NCBI RefSeq assembly: GCF_018406605.1
Contig: NZ_AP024545.1
Span: forward strand, 558,001-622,000
DNA from: Noviluteimonas caseinilytica
GTDB taxonomy: Bacteria > Pseudomonadota > Gammaproteobacteria > Xanthomonadales > Xanthomonadaceae
Length of the DNA: 64,000 nt
Direction of reading: 5' to 3'
Positions 34,407 to 43,253 of this stretch are shown here, one piece after another. The translations under genes were made by a program, and so were the position numbers. The notes under the pieces are model-generated. The model was not told where the DNA came from. It made no database searches and worked only from the letters and a program-made list of their open reading frames with translations. Every line of letters starts with the position of its first letter. The first letter of the stretch is position 1.

Positions 34407-34787
34407 TCAGAAGAAATGCGGGACCAAGATGCAGCCCCACACCAGCAATACGTTGAGCATCGTCAGGAACACCGCGGCTGAACCCATGTCCTTGGCGCGC
34501 CCGGCCAATTCGTGGAATTCGGGGCCGTAGCGCTCGATCACCGCTTCGATCGCGGAATTGAGCAGCTCGACCGCCATTACCAGCAGGCAACTGCCCACCA
34601 GCAACGCGCGCTCCACCCCCGTCGCCCCGAGCCACAGCCCCAGCGGGCAGAACACGAGGAACAGGTACACCTCGAGCCGGAACGAGGACTCGTGCAACCA
34701 CGCCGCACGCAGCCCCTGCATCGACCACACGGTCGCCTTGAGGATTCGGCCGGGGTGGCGGGGCAGGTGTCCGAACTGGTCAGCCAT
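34407..34787 (-). CDS. dgkA: Diacylglycerol kinase
   Basis: 126 residues with three membrane helices; it phosphorylates diacylglycerol to recycle it into phospholipid. The family motif is VELLNSAIEAVIERYGPEFHELAGRAKDMGSAAV (active-site E/N and D in this stretch). Start ATG 34787 (MADQFGHLPRHP) gives the E. coli length; the frame is open upstream without family similarity. Confidence 0.93.
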   Translation of the reverse strand: MADQFGHLPRHPGRILKATVWSMQGLRAAWLHESSFRLEVYLFLVFCPLGLWLGATGVERALLVGSCLLVMAVELLNSAIEAVIERYGPEFHELAGRAKDMGSAAVFLTMLNVLLVWGCILVPHFF

Positions 34788-34985
34788 GGGCGCCGCCGCG
34801 ATCGGTGCGCAGGTGCTTGGACGGCATGGCTTGGACGAGGACCGGCTCCCGAGGAGCGGCGATTCTGCCACACCGCGGCGCCCGACCCATGTGCATGAGG
34901 ACACGCCGCGCGGTCACCGGCGCATAACGAATCCCGGCGCAACGTCCCGCTTTCCGGCTCCCCCCGCCCCCGCGAGCGTCCCGCC

Positions 34986-35483
34986 ATGGCCGTCAGCCCC
35001 GTCCCCGAGGGTTACCACACCGTCACCGCCTACCTCATCGTCGAGGACGCCGCCCGCGCCATCGATTTCTACACCCGGGCGTTCGGCGCGAAGGAACAGT
35101 TCCGCCTGCCGGTCCCCGGCCCCGACGGACGCGAGCGCGTCGGCCACGCCGAGGTCCGCATCGGCGACACCCAGCTGATGCTCTCGGACGAGTGGCCCGA
35201 CATGGGCGCGCTGGGCCCGCTCAAGCGCGGCGGCGGCACCGTGAGCTTCGTGATCTACGGGCCCGACTGCGACGCGGCGCTGGCGCGCGCCGTCCAGGCC
35301 GGCGCCACCATCACCAAGCCGGTCGCCGACCAGTTCTGGGGCGACCGCATGGGCACGGTGACCGATCCCTTCGGCCACAAGTGGACGCTGGGCACGCACA
35401 TCGAGGACGTGGCGCCCGAAGCGCTCACCGAACGGATGGCGCAATGGGCGAAGGGCCAGGCCTCGCAGGCCGAGGTGCCCTGA
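34986..35483 (+). CDS. VOC-family protein (glyoxalase/bleomycin-resistance fold, PhnB-like)
   Basis: 165 residues. Blocks YLIVEDAARAIDFYTRAFGAKEQFRLP, HAEVRIGDTQLMLSDEWPD and DRMGTVTDPFGHKWTLGTHIEDV match the PhnB-like branch of the vicinal-oxygen-chelate fold. Two beta-alpha-beta-beta-beta units fill the chain. Reaction unknown. It converges with the isoaspartyl peptidase gene, leaving 13 bases between stops. Confidence 0.88.
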   Translation: MAVSPVPEGYHTVTAYLIVEDAARAIDFYTRAFGAKEQFRLPVPGPDGRERVGHAEVRIGDTQLMLSDEWPDMGALGPLKRGGGTVSFVIYGPDCDAALARAVQAGATITKPVADQFWGDRMGTVTDPFGHKWTLGTHIEDVAPEALTERMAQWAKGQASQAEVP

Positions 35484-35496
35484 GCGCCGCGACGGG

Positions 35497-36510
35497 TTAC
35501 TTCGCTTCGTCGCGATAGATCGCCGTGCCGCGCGCACCGTCGGGCTTCAGCCAAGCGCGATACATGCCCGAGGTGTTGAACGGCATCGCGATGTTGCCGT
35601 CCTTGTCCAGCGCGATCGCGCCGCCGTCGCCGCCCATCCCGGGCACGATCTTGTCGACCACCTCTTCCGCGGCGACCGCGAGCGCATCGCCGCGATACGC
35701 CACGCGCGCACAGATGTCGTGCGCCACCGCGTTGCGGATGTAGAACTCGCCCCAGCCGGTGCCCGACACGCCGCAGCGTTCGTCGGCCCACGTGCCGGCG
35801 CCGATGATCGGCGAATCGCCGACGCGCCCGTAGCGCTTGTTGGTCATGCCGCCGGTGCTGGTGGCCGCGGCGATGTGGCCGTCGGCGTCGAGCGCCACCG
35901 CGCCGACGGTGCCGAAATACGTGCCGGGCAGGTCGAGGCCGGCATTCGCCTTCTCCTTCGCCTGCGCGTCTTCAAGCTGCTTGCGCCGACGATCGGTGTC
36001 GAACCAGCTGTTGGGCACGCGTTCGATGTCCGGCAGCGAGTCGGCGAATTTCTCCGCGCCCTGCCCCGCCAGCATCACGTGCTTGGACCGCTCCATCACC
36101 GCGCGCGCCAGCAGGATCGGGCTGCGCACCGTCATCACGCCGGTCACCGCGCCCGCGCGATGCGTGTGGCCTTCCATGATCGACGCATCGAGTTCGTGCT
36201 TGCCGTCGGCGTTGAACACCGCGCCCTTGCCGGCGTTGAAGCGCGGTGATTCCTCCAGCACGCGGATCGCGTCGACGACGGCATCCAGTGCGGTGCCGTG
36301 CTTGGCGAGGATGGCGTTGCCCGCGTCGAGCGCCTGGTCGAGGTCGGCGCGCACCAGTTTTTCTTCCTCCGGCGTCATCGACCCGCGCTCGATCACGCCC
36401 GCGCCGCCATGGATGACGAGCGCGGTCTTCGGCCTGGGCGGATCAGCCGCGAAGGCCGGCATGGCGATCGCGCAACACAACAGGGCGGCAAGCAATCGAT
36501 GCGGGCGCAT
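35497..36510 (-). CDS. Exported isoaspartyl peptidase / L-asparaginase (Ntn hydrolase)
   Basis: 337 residues. Signal peptide ends MPAFAAD, so it is probably periplasmic. The N-terminal ALVIHGGAGVIERG and the self-cleavage site with nucleophile T201 in YFGTVGAVALD are as in plant-type asparaginases; processing would yield two subunits. Downstream TSTGGMTNKRYGRVGDSPIIGAGTWAD and SGTGWGEFYIR match the family. It clears isoaspartyl dipeptides and asparagine. Downstream of the MacB permease, gap 43 bases. Confidence 0.93.
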   Translation of the reverse strand: MRPHRLLAALLCCAIAMPAFAADPPRPKTALVIHGGAGVIERGSMTPEEEKLVRADLDQALDAGNAILAKHGTALDAVVDAIRVLEESPRFNAGKGAVFNADGKHELDASIMEGHTHRAGAVTGVMTVRSPILLARAVMERSKHVMLAGQGAEKFADSLPDIERVPNSWFDTDRRRKQLEDAQAKEKANAGLDLPGTYFGTVGAVALDADGHIAAATSTGGMTNKRYGRVGDSPIIGAGTWADERCGVSGTGWGEFYIRNAVAHDICARVAYRGDALAVAAEEVVDKIVPGMGGDGGAIALDKDGNIAMPFNTSGMYRAWLKPDGARGTAIYRDEAK

Positions 36511-36553
36511 GGCGGTCTCCGGCGGACATGCCGCGCAGGATACCGCCGCCCGC

Positions 36554-37789
36554 CTATTGCTGGCGCAACGCTTCGATCGGATCCAGCAAGGACGCCTTGC
36601 GCGCCGGGTAATACCCGAAGAACAGGCCCGTGGCGATCGAGAACGCCGCGGCCAGGCCGACGACGTTGGCGTTCACCTGCACCGGCAATTCGCTGAACTT
36701 GCCGACCAGCAACGCGCCCACGATCCCGATCGCGATCCCGATGACGCCGCCGATCATCGAGATCAGCATCGCTTCGGCGAGGAACTGACGGCGCACGTCG
36801 CGCGGCCCCGCACCCACCGCCATGCGCAAGCCGATTTCGCGGATGCGCTCGGTCACCGACACCAGCATGATGTTCATGATGCCGATGCCGCCGATGATCA
36901 GGCAGATCGTCGCCACCGCGCCGAGCAACTTGGACATCAGGTTGGTCGTGGCCGTGCGCGTGCTGATGATCTCGGCGATGTTGCGCACGTTGAAATCGTC
37001 TTCCGCGCCGGGCTGGATCTTGTGGCGCTGGCGCAGCAACGCTTCCACTTCGCCCTGCACGTAGTCGAGGTCGTCGGCGTTGGCCACGCCCAACGCGATC
37101 TGCATCACCGCGCCCGGCGGCAGGCCCATCGCGCCCATCAGGCGGCGGCGCGCGGTTTCCAGCGGCACCACCACGATGTCGTCCTGGTCCTGCCCGAACC
37201 CGCCCTGGCCCTTCGGCTTCAACGTGCCCACCACCGTGAACGGCACGCGCCCGATGCGCACGACCTGGCCGAGCGGATCGTCGTCGCCGAACAATTCGCG
37301 CCGCACCGTTTCGCCGAGGATCACGGACTTCGACGCACCGCCGTAATCGCGCGCGTCGAATCCCGCGCCGCTGGCGAGCGTCCAGCCGTTGATGTCGAAC
37401 CAGTCGGCCTGCACGCCCTGCCAGTTGCTCGACCAATTGTTTTCCGCGTACACGAACTGGCTGCTGCCGCGCAGGCTGCCCGCGACGTACTGCACGTCGG
37501 GCAACTCGGTGCGGATGGCCGTGGCGTCGTCTTCGGTCAGCGTGAAGTTGTTCGCGCCGCCGACGCGGATGCCGCCGAAACCGCGGCCGGAACCGGGGCT
37601 GATGTCCAGGCGGTTGGAGCCCAGGCCCGAGACGAGCTTGTCGATCTCCGCCTGCGTGCCCTGCCCGACCGAAACCATCACGATCACCGCCGCGATGCCG
37701 ATGATCACGCCCAGCGAGGTCAGCGCGCTGCGCATCCAGTTGCCGCGCAATGCGTAGATCGCCGTGCGCAGGACTTCCATCGGGTTCAT
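36554..37789 (-). CDS. MacB-like ABC transporter permease
   Basis: 411 residues. A membrane segment near residues 20-42 (ALTSLGVIIGIAAVIVMVSVGQG), a large periplasmic MacB-PCD domain (about 50-270), then three membrane segments within the FtsX domain (IGGIGIMNIMLVSVTERIREIGLR is characteristic). ABC subunit and permease are separate genes, whereas E. coli MacB is fused. It should act with the ATPase and MacA-like adaptor to drive export of a small molecule or peptide across the envelope. The ATG at 37789 overlaps the ATPase stop. Confidence 0.92.
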   Translation of the reverse strand: MNPMEVLRTAIYALRGNWMRSALTSLGVIIGIAAVIVMVSVGQGTQAEIDKLVSGLGSNRLDISPGSGRGFGGIRVGGANNFTLTEDDATAIRTELPDVQYVAGSLRGSSQFVYAENNWSSNWQGVQADWFDINGWTLASGAGFDARDYGGASKSVILGETVRRELFGDDDPLGQVVRIGRVPFTVVGTLKPKGQGGFGQDQDDIVVVPLETARRRLMGAMGLPPGAVMQIALGVANADDLDYVQGEVEALLRQRHKIQPGAEDDFNVRNIAEIISTRTATTNLMSKLLGAVATICLIIGGIGIMNIMLVSVTERIREIGLRMAVGAGPRDVRRQFLAEAMLISMIGGVIGIAIGIVGALLVGKFSELPVQVNANVVGLAAAFSIATGLFFGYYPARKASLLDPIEALRQQ

Positions 37790-38505
37790 GCGCGCGCCTC
37801 CTCGGTGAGTTCGCCGTCGCGCATGACGAAGATGCGGTCGCAGTGGTGGGCGACGTCGGGATCGTGCGTGATCAGCACGACGGTGTGGCCGTCGCGTTGC
37901 AACTGCTTGAACAGCGCCAGGATTTCCTCGCCCGTCCTGGAATCCAGCGCGCCCGTGGGTTCGTCGGCGAGCAGGATCGGCGGGCGGTTGATGAGTGCGC
38001 GCGCGATTGCCACGCGCTGCTGCTGGCCGCCGGACATTTCGCTGGGCTTGTGGCCTTCGCGATTGCCGAGGCCGACGGACGCGAGCGCCTCGTGCGCACG
38101 CTTGAGGCGCTCGCCGCGGTGCACGTTGGCGTAGCCCATCGGCATCGAGACGTTCTCGAGCGCCGACATGCGCGGCAACAGGTTGAACCCCTGGAACACG
38201 AAGCCGATCTTGTCCAGGCGCAGGCGCGCGCGTTCTTCCGCGTCCAGCGTGGCGACATCGACGCCGTCGCAGCGGTACACGCCGGCGCTGGGCGTATCCA
38301 GGCATCCGAGCAAATTCATCAGCGTCGACTTGCCCGAGCCCGACGGCCCCATGATCGCGACGAACTCGCCCTGCAGGATGCGCAGGTTCACGCCGCGCAA
38401 CGCGACGACCTCCGCTTCCGTGCCCTGCGCGTAGACCTTGTCGAGCGCCTGCGTTTCGATCACCGCCTCGCGGGCGGCGACCTGGGCCTGTGCGACGGCG
38501 CTCAT
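37786..38505 (-). CDS. MacB-like ABC transporter ATP-binding protein
   Basis: 239 residues. Walker A is GPSGSGKST, signature is MSGGQQQRVAIARAL, Walker B is LLADEP with the catalytic glutamate, and the switch histidine lies in LITHDPDVAHHC. It belongs to the LolD/MacB type. Start ATG 38505 (MSAVAQAQVAAREAV) overlaps the MacA-like stop by four bases; the short alanine-rich head is lineage-typical. It is coupled to the permease gene downstream. Confidence 0.93.
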   Translation of the reverse strand: MSAVAQAQVAAREAVIETQALDKVYAQGTEAEVVALRGVNLRILQGEFVAIMGPSGSGKSTLMNLLGCLDTPSAGVYRCDGVDVATLDAEERARLRLDKIGFVFQGFNLLPRMSALENVSMPMGYANVHRGERLKRAHEALASVGLGNREGHKPSEMSGGQQQRVAIARALINRPPILLADEPTGALDSRTGEEILALFKQLQRDGHTVVLITHDPDVAHHCDRIFVMRDGELTEEARA

Positions 38506-40043
38506 TGCGTGGCCTTGGCCGTCGCTGCGCGTTCGGCGCCCGTGATCACGAGGTCGCCCGCATGCACGTCGCCGGACACTTCGGTGCTGGTGCCGTCCGA
38601 CACGCCGATGCGCACGACCGCCGGCTGCGGCTGGCCGTCGACCAGCTTGTAGATCGGCGCGCGACGCGCACTGACGAGCGCGGTGACACCCGCATCCCAT
38701 TGCGTGCGCTGCGTGTCGTCGAGCGATGCGCGGAACGCGGCGAACTGCTGGTTGAAACGTTCCATCAATCGCTGGCGCATCGCACCGCTGGCGGCGCCGG
38801 TATTCGCGTTGCCGCCCGACGACGGACCACCCCCCGGCCCGCGCCCGAACAGCGCGCTGCCGCCCTGTCCCTGCTGCGCCGCCGCCGGCGCCGCGCGCGC
38901 GGCCATGCGTTCCTTCATCTGCGCAAGCGCGGTGTCGAAGGCGTCCTGCTGCGACGCGTTCAAGTGCAGCGACTGCGCCAGCTTCGGCAACTCCGACGCC
39001 ATCCCGCCGCCACGCTGCTGCGGCTGCGCATTGGCGGTGCCGCCCGTCGCATCGTCGGCCGGCTTGAAGCGCAATGCCGCGTTCGGCACCTTCAACACGT
39101 TGTCGCGACGGCTCACTTCGATTTCCGCGTTGACGGTCATGCCGGGCAGCAGCACCTGGTCGCGGTTGTCGACGGTGACCACCACCGGATACGTGATCAC
39201 GTTGTTGGTGTTCGTCGCCGACAGGCGCACCTGCTGCACCTTGCCGCGGAAGCTGCGCTCGGGGAACGCATCGACTGTGAAGTTGACCGACTGCCCCGCC
39301 TTGACCTGGCCGATGTCGGCCTCGTCGATGGCGAGCACGATCTTCATCTGCGACAGGTCTTCTGCGATCTGGAACAGCACCGGCGCCTGCAGGCTGGCCG
39401 CCACCGTCTGGCCCGGTTCGATCGTGCGCGTGAGCACCACGCCGTCGACGGGCGAGCGGATCACCGTGCGGTCGAGGTTGAGGCGCGTGGTCTGCGTGGA
39501 GGCCTGCTGCTGCGTGATCTGCGCCTGCGCGGCGTTGACCTGCGCGCGCGCCTGGTCGCGCGCGGCGCGGGCCAGGTCCACGTCGCTCTTCGCGATCAGC
39601 TGCTGGCCGGAGAGCGAGGCCTTGCGGTCGTAATCGATCTCCGCGTTGCGCAGCGTGGCCTGCGCGGTGGCGAGCGACGCGCGCGCGCTGGCGATCTGCG
39701 CCGCGCCCTGCGCGATCTGCGCCTGGTACGTGCTCGGATCGATGCGCGCGATCACCTGGTCCTTCCTGACGCGATCGTTGAAGTCCACCAGCACGTCGGT
39801 GACCTGGCCGGAAATCTGGCTGCCCACGTCCACCGTCGAGATCGCGCTGAGCGTGCCCGTGGCGGAGATCGACACGCGGATGTCGCCGCTTTCGACGGCG
39901 GCCGTGCGGAACCCGCTGTCGGCCGCTTTCGCTTCATGGTGCGTCCACCACCACGCCAGCCCCGCCAGGGCGACGACGGCAACGCCGATGGCGACAACAC
40001 GCGGACGGGACGAACGAGCGGGGGCGGATCGGGTCTGGGCCAT
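38502..40043 (-). CDS. MacA-like periplasmic adaptor with a Spy-like insertion
   Basis: 513 residues; longer than the ~370-400 usual for MacA. Membrane anchor at about residues 16-33, lipoyl/hairpin region (VGSQISGQVTDVLVDFNDRVRKDQVIARIDP, then a coiled-coil hairpin with AQAQITQQQASTQTT) and beta-barrel domain. An extra stretch of about 120 residues (345-465) contains two helices with LNASQQDAFD and LDDTQRTQWD and a Gly/Ala-rich linker, before the closing membrane-proximal strands. Start ATG 40043. It heads the exporter operon, 98 bases after the histidine kinase stop. Confidence 0.9.
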   Translation of the reverse strand: MAQTRSAPARSSRPRVVAIGVAVVALAGLAWWWTHHEAKAADSGFRTAAVESGDIRVSISATGTLSAISTVDVGSQISGQVTDVLVDFNDRVRKDQVIARIDPSTYQAQIAQGAAQIASARASLATAQATLRNAEIDYDRKASLSGQQLIAKSDVDLARAARDQARAQVNAAQAQITQQQASTQTTRLNLDRTVIRSPVDGVVLTRTIEPGQTVAASLQAPVLFQIAEDLSQMKIVLAIDEADIGQVKAGQSVNFTVDAFPERSFRGKVQQVRLSATNTNNVITYPVVVTVDNRDQVLLPGMTVNAEIEVSRRDNVLKVPNAALRFKPADDATGGTANAQPQQRGGGMASELPKLAQSLHLNASQQDAFDTALAQMKERMAARAAPAAAQQGQGGSALFGRGPGGGPSSGGNANTGAASGAMRQRLMERFNQQFAAFRASLDDTQRTQWDAGVTALVSARRAPIYKLVDGQPQPAVVRIGVSDGTSTEVSGDVHAGDLVITGAERAATAKATQ

Positions 40044-40141
40044 GAAGGGGAATGCCGGGAAAGATGGGTCGAGGATGCCGCAAACGCGCGCACCGTCGCC
40101 ACGTTGACCGCGCAGCGCGGCCAACGTTCAGCACTTGAATG

Positions 40142-41416
40142 TCAGCGCACGAACTGGATCGTGGCGAGCGTGCCGCTGCCGGGCACGCTTTCGAGGACCA
40201 CCGGCCAGCCGAAGCGTTCGCCGAGGCGGCGCACGACCGACAGGCCCAGGCCCATGCCGCCGGCGTCCTGGTCGGCGCGGTAGAACGGATCGAAGGCGCG
40301 CTGCAGCGTTTCGCGCGACATGCCGATGCCGGTGTCGCGGACGCTGACGCGGTCGTTCTCGATGCGCACTTCGATGTCGCCGCTGTCGGTGTACTGGCAG
40401 GCGTTGCTGAGCAGGTTGCCCACCATCACCGCCAGCACGCGCGAGGGCGCATGCAGTTCCGGCTCGGCGTGCTTCACCACGTGCAGGTGCACGGGCTTGC
40501 CGTCGAGCAGCGGCTGCACCTTGTCCACTTCCTCGTCCACGATGTCGGCGACGGAGAAATGTTCGCGCGGCGGTTCGATGTCGCCTTCGCGCGCGAGGAT
40601 CAGGAACGCATCGATCACCGCTTCCATGTCGCGGCTCGCGCTCTGGATGCGCCGCAACGAACGCTCGCCGCGGCTGCTGAGGCCGTGTTCGGTTTCCAGC
40701 AGGTCGGCGGCGACGCGGATCACGGTGAGCGGCGTGCGCAGTTCATGGCTGGCGTCGCGCGTGAAGTTGCGCTCGCGCGTGACGAAGGCTTCCACGCGTT
40801 CGCCGAGGCGATGCAAGGCCTGCGCCAGTTGTCGCGCTTCGCCGCTGCCGATGTCCGGCGGCAAGCGATGCGGCGCCAATGCATCGATGTCGGGCGCGCG
40901 CGGGTCCCATCCTGCGACCTGCCGCGCCAGCCAGTTCACCGGCGTCACCAGCCGCTTCGACACGCGGTAACTCAACGCGGACACGGCCAGCACCGCGAGC
41001 AACCCCATCACGATCGGCAGCACCGCGAAGGCGAACATCAGCCGGTCGATGCGGTCCTGGTCGTAGGCCAGGTACAAGGTGCCCGACGGCCGCTTCTCCA
41101 CGCGCACCTGCAGCGCGCGTTCGTCCATCGGGTGGAAGCCCGGCGACAGCGTGGCGATGTACGCCGGCACGCCCGTGGCGGCTTGCCCGGCCGGCACGAA
41201 CCAGCCGTCGAAGTTGCGTCCGTGCGGCACGTCGTAGTCGGAATCCACCGCGCGACGGGCAAAGAAGTTCGAAGCCTCCGATTCCGAAAGCTTGCGGACG
41301 AATCCCATCTGGATCACGAGTGAGACGAGCCAGCCCGCGGCAATCACCGCGAGGCTGACCATCACCACCTGGAGCAGGAAGGCGACCCGGATCTTGCGTG
41401 GCAACCCCTGTGGCAC
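40142..41416 (-). CDS. Membrane sensor histidine kinase
   Basis: 424 residues. Two membrane segments (about 12-35 and 128-148) flank a ~90-residue periplasmic sensor. HAMP-like linker, DHp with the phosphorylated H224 in FTRDASHELRTPL, and an HATPase domain with NLLSNACQYT (N box), VRDTGIGM (G1) and GGMGLGLSVVRRL (G2). GTG at 41416, 12 bases after the regulator's stop. It lies between its regulator and the MacAB-like exporter genes, which may be its target or reporter of drug/envelope stress. Confidence 0.93.
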   Translation of the reverse strand: MPQGLPRKIRVAFLLQVVMVSLAVIAAGWLVSLVIQMGFVRKLSESEASNFFARRAVDSDYDVPHGRNFDGWFVPAGQAATGVPAYIATLSPGFHPMDERALQVRVEKRPSGTLYLAYDQDRIDRLMFAFAVLPIVMGLLAVLAVSALSYRVSKRLVTPVNWLARQVAGWDPRAPDIDALAPHRLPPDIGSGEARQLAQALHRLGERVEAFVTRERNFTRDASHELRTPLTVIRVAADLLETEHGLSSRGERSLRRIQSASRDMEAVIDAFLILAREGDIEPPREHFSVADIVDEEVDKVQPLLDGKPVHLHVVKHAEPELHAPSRVLAVMVGNLLSNACQYTDSGDIEVRIENDRVSVRDTGIGMSRETLQRAFDPFYRADQDAGGMGLGLSVVRRLGERFGWPVVLESVPGSGTLATIQFVR

Positions 41417-41428
41417 GAAGGTCGGGTC

Positions 41429-42142
41429 TCAGGCCGGGGGCTGTTCGATGTCGGCGATCCTGTAGCCCGCGCTCTGCACGGTGTGCAGCAGGGGCTTTTC
41501 GAACGGCTTGTCGATGGTCTTGCGCAGGTTGTACAGGTGGCTGCGCAGCGTGTCGGAGTCCGGCAGGCCGTTGCCCCAGATCTCGCGCTCGATTTCCTGG
41601 CGGCTCACCACGCGCGGCGATTCGCGCATCAGGATGGTGAGCAGCTTCAGGCCGATCGGCGAGAGCTGCAGTTCGCTGCCGGCGCGCGTGGCGCGGAGCG
41701 AGGCGGGATCGAGCACCAGGTCGGCCACCTTCAGCACCTCGGCGCCCACCTGGCGGCGCTCGCGGCGGATCAGGGCGCGCAGGCGCGCTTCCAGTTCCTG
41801 GATCGCGAACGGCTTGGTGAGGTAGTCGTCGGCGCCGGCGCCCAGGCCGGTGAGCTTCTCGTCCAGCGTGTCGCGCGCGGTCAGCATCAGGACCGGCGTG
41901 GACTTGCGCGCTTCCTCGCGCAGCCGCTTGCACACTTCCAGGCCATCCAGGCGTGGGAGCATGAGGTCGAGCACGATCACGTCGTAGCTGTTCTCGGCGG
42001 CCAGGCGGTAACCGTCCAGGCCATCGGAGGCGTAGTCGACTTCGAACCCCCGGCCTTCGAGGTATTCGCCGACCATTTCGGAGATGTTGCGGTTGTCCTC
42101 CACGATGAGGACGAGGCCGGCGGGTTCTTCACTGCTACGCAT
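41429..42142 (-). CDS. OmpR-family response regulator
   Basis: 237 residues. Receiver domain with acidic pocket (VEDN), phospho-acceptor D59 in VIVLDLMLPRLDG and lysine in DDYLTKPF; C-terminal winged helix with SPIGLKLLTILM and LPDSDTLRSHLYNLRKTIDKPF. It pairs with the kinase immediately downstream. I cannot assign a named system such as ColRS. The ~140 bases upstream carry direct repeats that might bind it. Confidence 0.94.
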   Translation of the reverse strand: MRSSEEPAGLVLIVEDNRNISEMVGEYLEGRGFEVDYASDGLDGYRLAAENSYDVIVLDLMLPRLDGLEVCKRLREEARKSTPVLMLTARDTLDEKLTGLGAGADDYLTKPFAIQELEARLRALIRRERRQVGAEVLKVADLVLDPASLRATRAGSELQLSPIGLKLLTILMRESPRVVSRQEIEREIWGNGLPDSDTLRSHLYNLRKTIDKPFEKPLLHTVQSAGYRIADIEQPPA

Positions 42143-42167
42143 GGAGTGGGCTCCTGTCTGGGCTTCA

Positions 42168-42237
42168 GGTTCGTGAAGGTGCCGACCGACCGGTGCAGGC
42201 TCCGTGAAGACGCCGAAAGCGTCAACAATGGCGTCAA
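42168..42237. repeat. Direct repeats upstream of the response regulator gene
   Basis: TTCGTGAAGGTGCC and TCCGTGAAGACGCC (both containing CGTGAAG) lie about 31 bases apart, and GCGTCAA occurs twice 12 bases apart at 42219-42237. OmpR-type regulators bind direct repeats, so autoregulation is possible. Short and degenerate; could be chance. Confidence 0.3.
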
Positions 42238-42281
42238 ATCACGCCCTTCTCCGCCCATCTCCCCCCAAGGACCAAACCCGG

Positions 42282-42626
42282 ATGCCCATGGAACGCCTGC
42301 TCCCCATCCTCCTGCTGCTGGGTTCGAACATCTTCATGACCTTCGCCTGGTACGGGCACCTGAAGTACAAATCCGCGCCGCTGGCGCTGGCGATCTTCGC
42401 CAGCTGGGGCATCGCCCTGTTCGAGTACACGCTGATGGTGCCGGCCAACCGCTGGGGCAGCGCGGTCTATTCCGCGCCGCAGCTCAAGGGCCTGCAGGAA
42501 GTGATCACGCTGGTGGTCTTCGCGGGCTTTTCGATCTGGTACCTGGGCCAGCCGCTGCGCTGGAACCACTGGGCCGGCTTCGCGCTGATCGCGGTGGCGG
42601 CGTGGCTGATTTTCCTGGAGCCGTGA
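42282..42626 (+). CDS. DUF486 / DMT-family small membrane protein
   Basis: 114 residues with four membrane segments. Family block LGSNIFMTFAWYGHLKYKSAPL, with FEYTLMVPANRWGS in the middle and a C-terminal WAGFALIAVAAWLIFLEP. ATG at 42282 with AAGGA upstream; a second ATG six bases later is the alternative. Role unknown; family members resemble small multidrug transporters in topology. Its stop lies three bases from the convergent toxin gene. Confidence 0.9.
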   Translation: MPMERLLPILLLLGSNIFMTFAWYGHLKYKSAPLALAIFASWGIALFEYTLMVPANRWGSAVYSAPQLKGLQEVITLVVFAGFSIWYLGQPLRWNHWAGFALIAVAAWLIFLEP

Positions 42627-42629
42627 TCG

Positions 42630-43013
42630 TCAGGCGACGGCGCAGGAGCGTAGCCATGCTGCCAACGCATCTTGCGTCATCGTTCCAGCCGCCACGGCTT
42701 CGACGGCGCGTACCGTGCTGATGGGGTCGACACGAACGCGGACGCCGTGATCGGCGAGGAAGATGCGCGCAAGCAACCATCCGGTGCGCTTGTTGCCATC
42801 GACGTAGCCATGGTTTCGCGCGATGCCCCAGCAGTACGCGGCCGCCAGGTCGAACACATCAGGCTCGCCGTAGTGCGCGAGTTGTTCGGGGCGCGCGAGT
42901 GCGGATTCGATGACACCGAGATCACGAATGCCTTCAGGACCGCCGTGTTCCGCGAGTTGGCGCTCGTGCACCACATGCGCGAGCTCTGCCGAAATCCATT
43001 TCCATTCCGTCAT
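42630..43013 (-). CDS. doc: Doc-type toxin (Fic/Doc family)
   Basis: 127 residues. The Fic/Doc active-site motif reads H68-G-Y-V-D-G-N-K-R76 (NHGYVDGNKRTGWLL), intact in the histidine and NKR anchor. Doc toxins stop growth by phosphorylating EF-Tu with this variant of the Fic loop. N-terminal helix contains GVIESALARPEQLAHYG, typical of the family. The gene's ATG overlaps the antitoxin stop (ATGA). No frameshift, so the toxin looks functional. Confidence 0.93.
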   Translation of the reverse strand: MTEWKWISAELAHVVHERQLAEHGGPEGIRDLGVIESALARPEQLAHYGEPDVFDLAAAYCWGIARNHGYVDGNKRTGWLLARIFLADHGVRVRVDPISTVRAVEAVAAGTMTQDALAAWLRSCAVA

Positions 43014-43234
43014 TTCGCGAGCGCCCGGAGGATCTCCTTGTCCTCGTGCATGATCTCTTCGGCGAGCGACATCTGGCGAACGAAATCGGGGTTGTATGCG
43101 CTGATGTGCGCACCCGTCGGCGTTTCGACCAGGTAGAGCGTGTCGCCTTTTTTCACGCGCAGGAGCGCCTGCGCCTCCTTCGTGAGGATGACGCCGGCGG
43201 ACGAGCCGATCGTGGTGACCTTGAGCGAAACCAT
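43010..43234 (-). CDS. AbrB/MazE-type antitoxin
   Basis: 74 residues. An N-terminal swapped-hairpin DNA-binding fold (MVSLKVTTIGSSAGVILTKEAQALLRVKKGDTLYLVE) and an acidic/hydrophobic C-terminal tail (MSLAEEIMHEDKEILRALAK) to cover the toxin. Pairing with Doc is a recurring variant of phd-doc. ATG 43234 with GAGGT about nine bases ahead. Directly upstream is a perfect palindrome likely used for autorepression. Confidence 0.92.
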   Translation of the reverse strand: MVSLKVTTIGSSAGVILTKEAQALLRVKKGDTLYLVETPTGAHISAYNPDFVRQMSLAEEIMHEDKEILRALAK

Positions 43235-43253
43235 GGCAGGGACCTCAGCGGGT

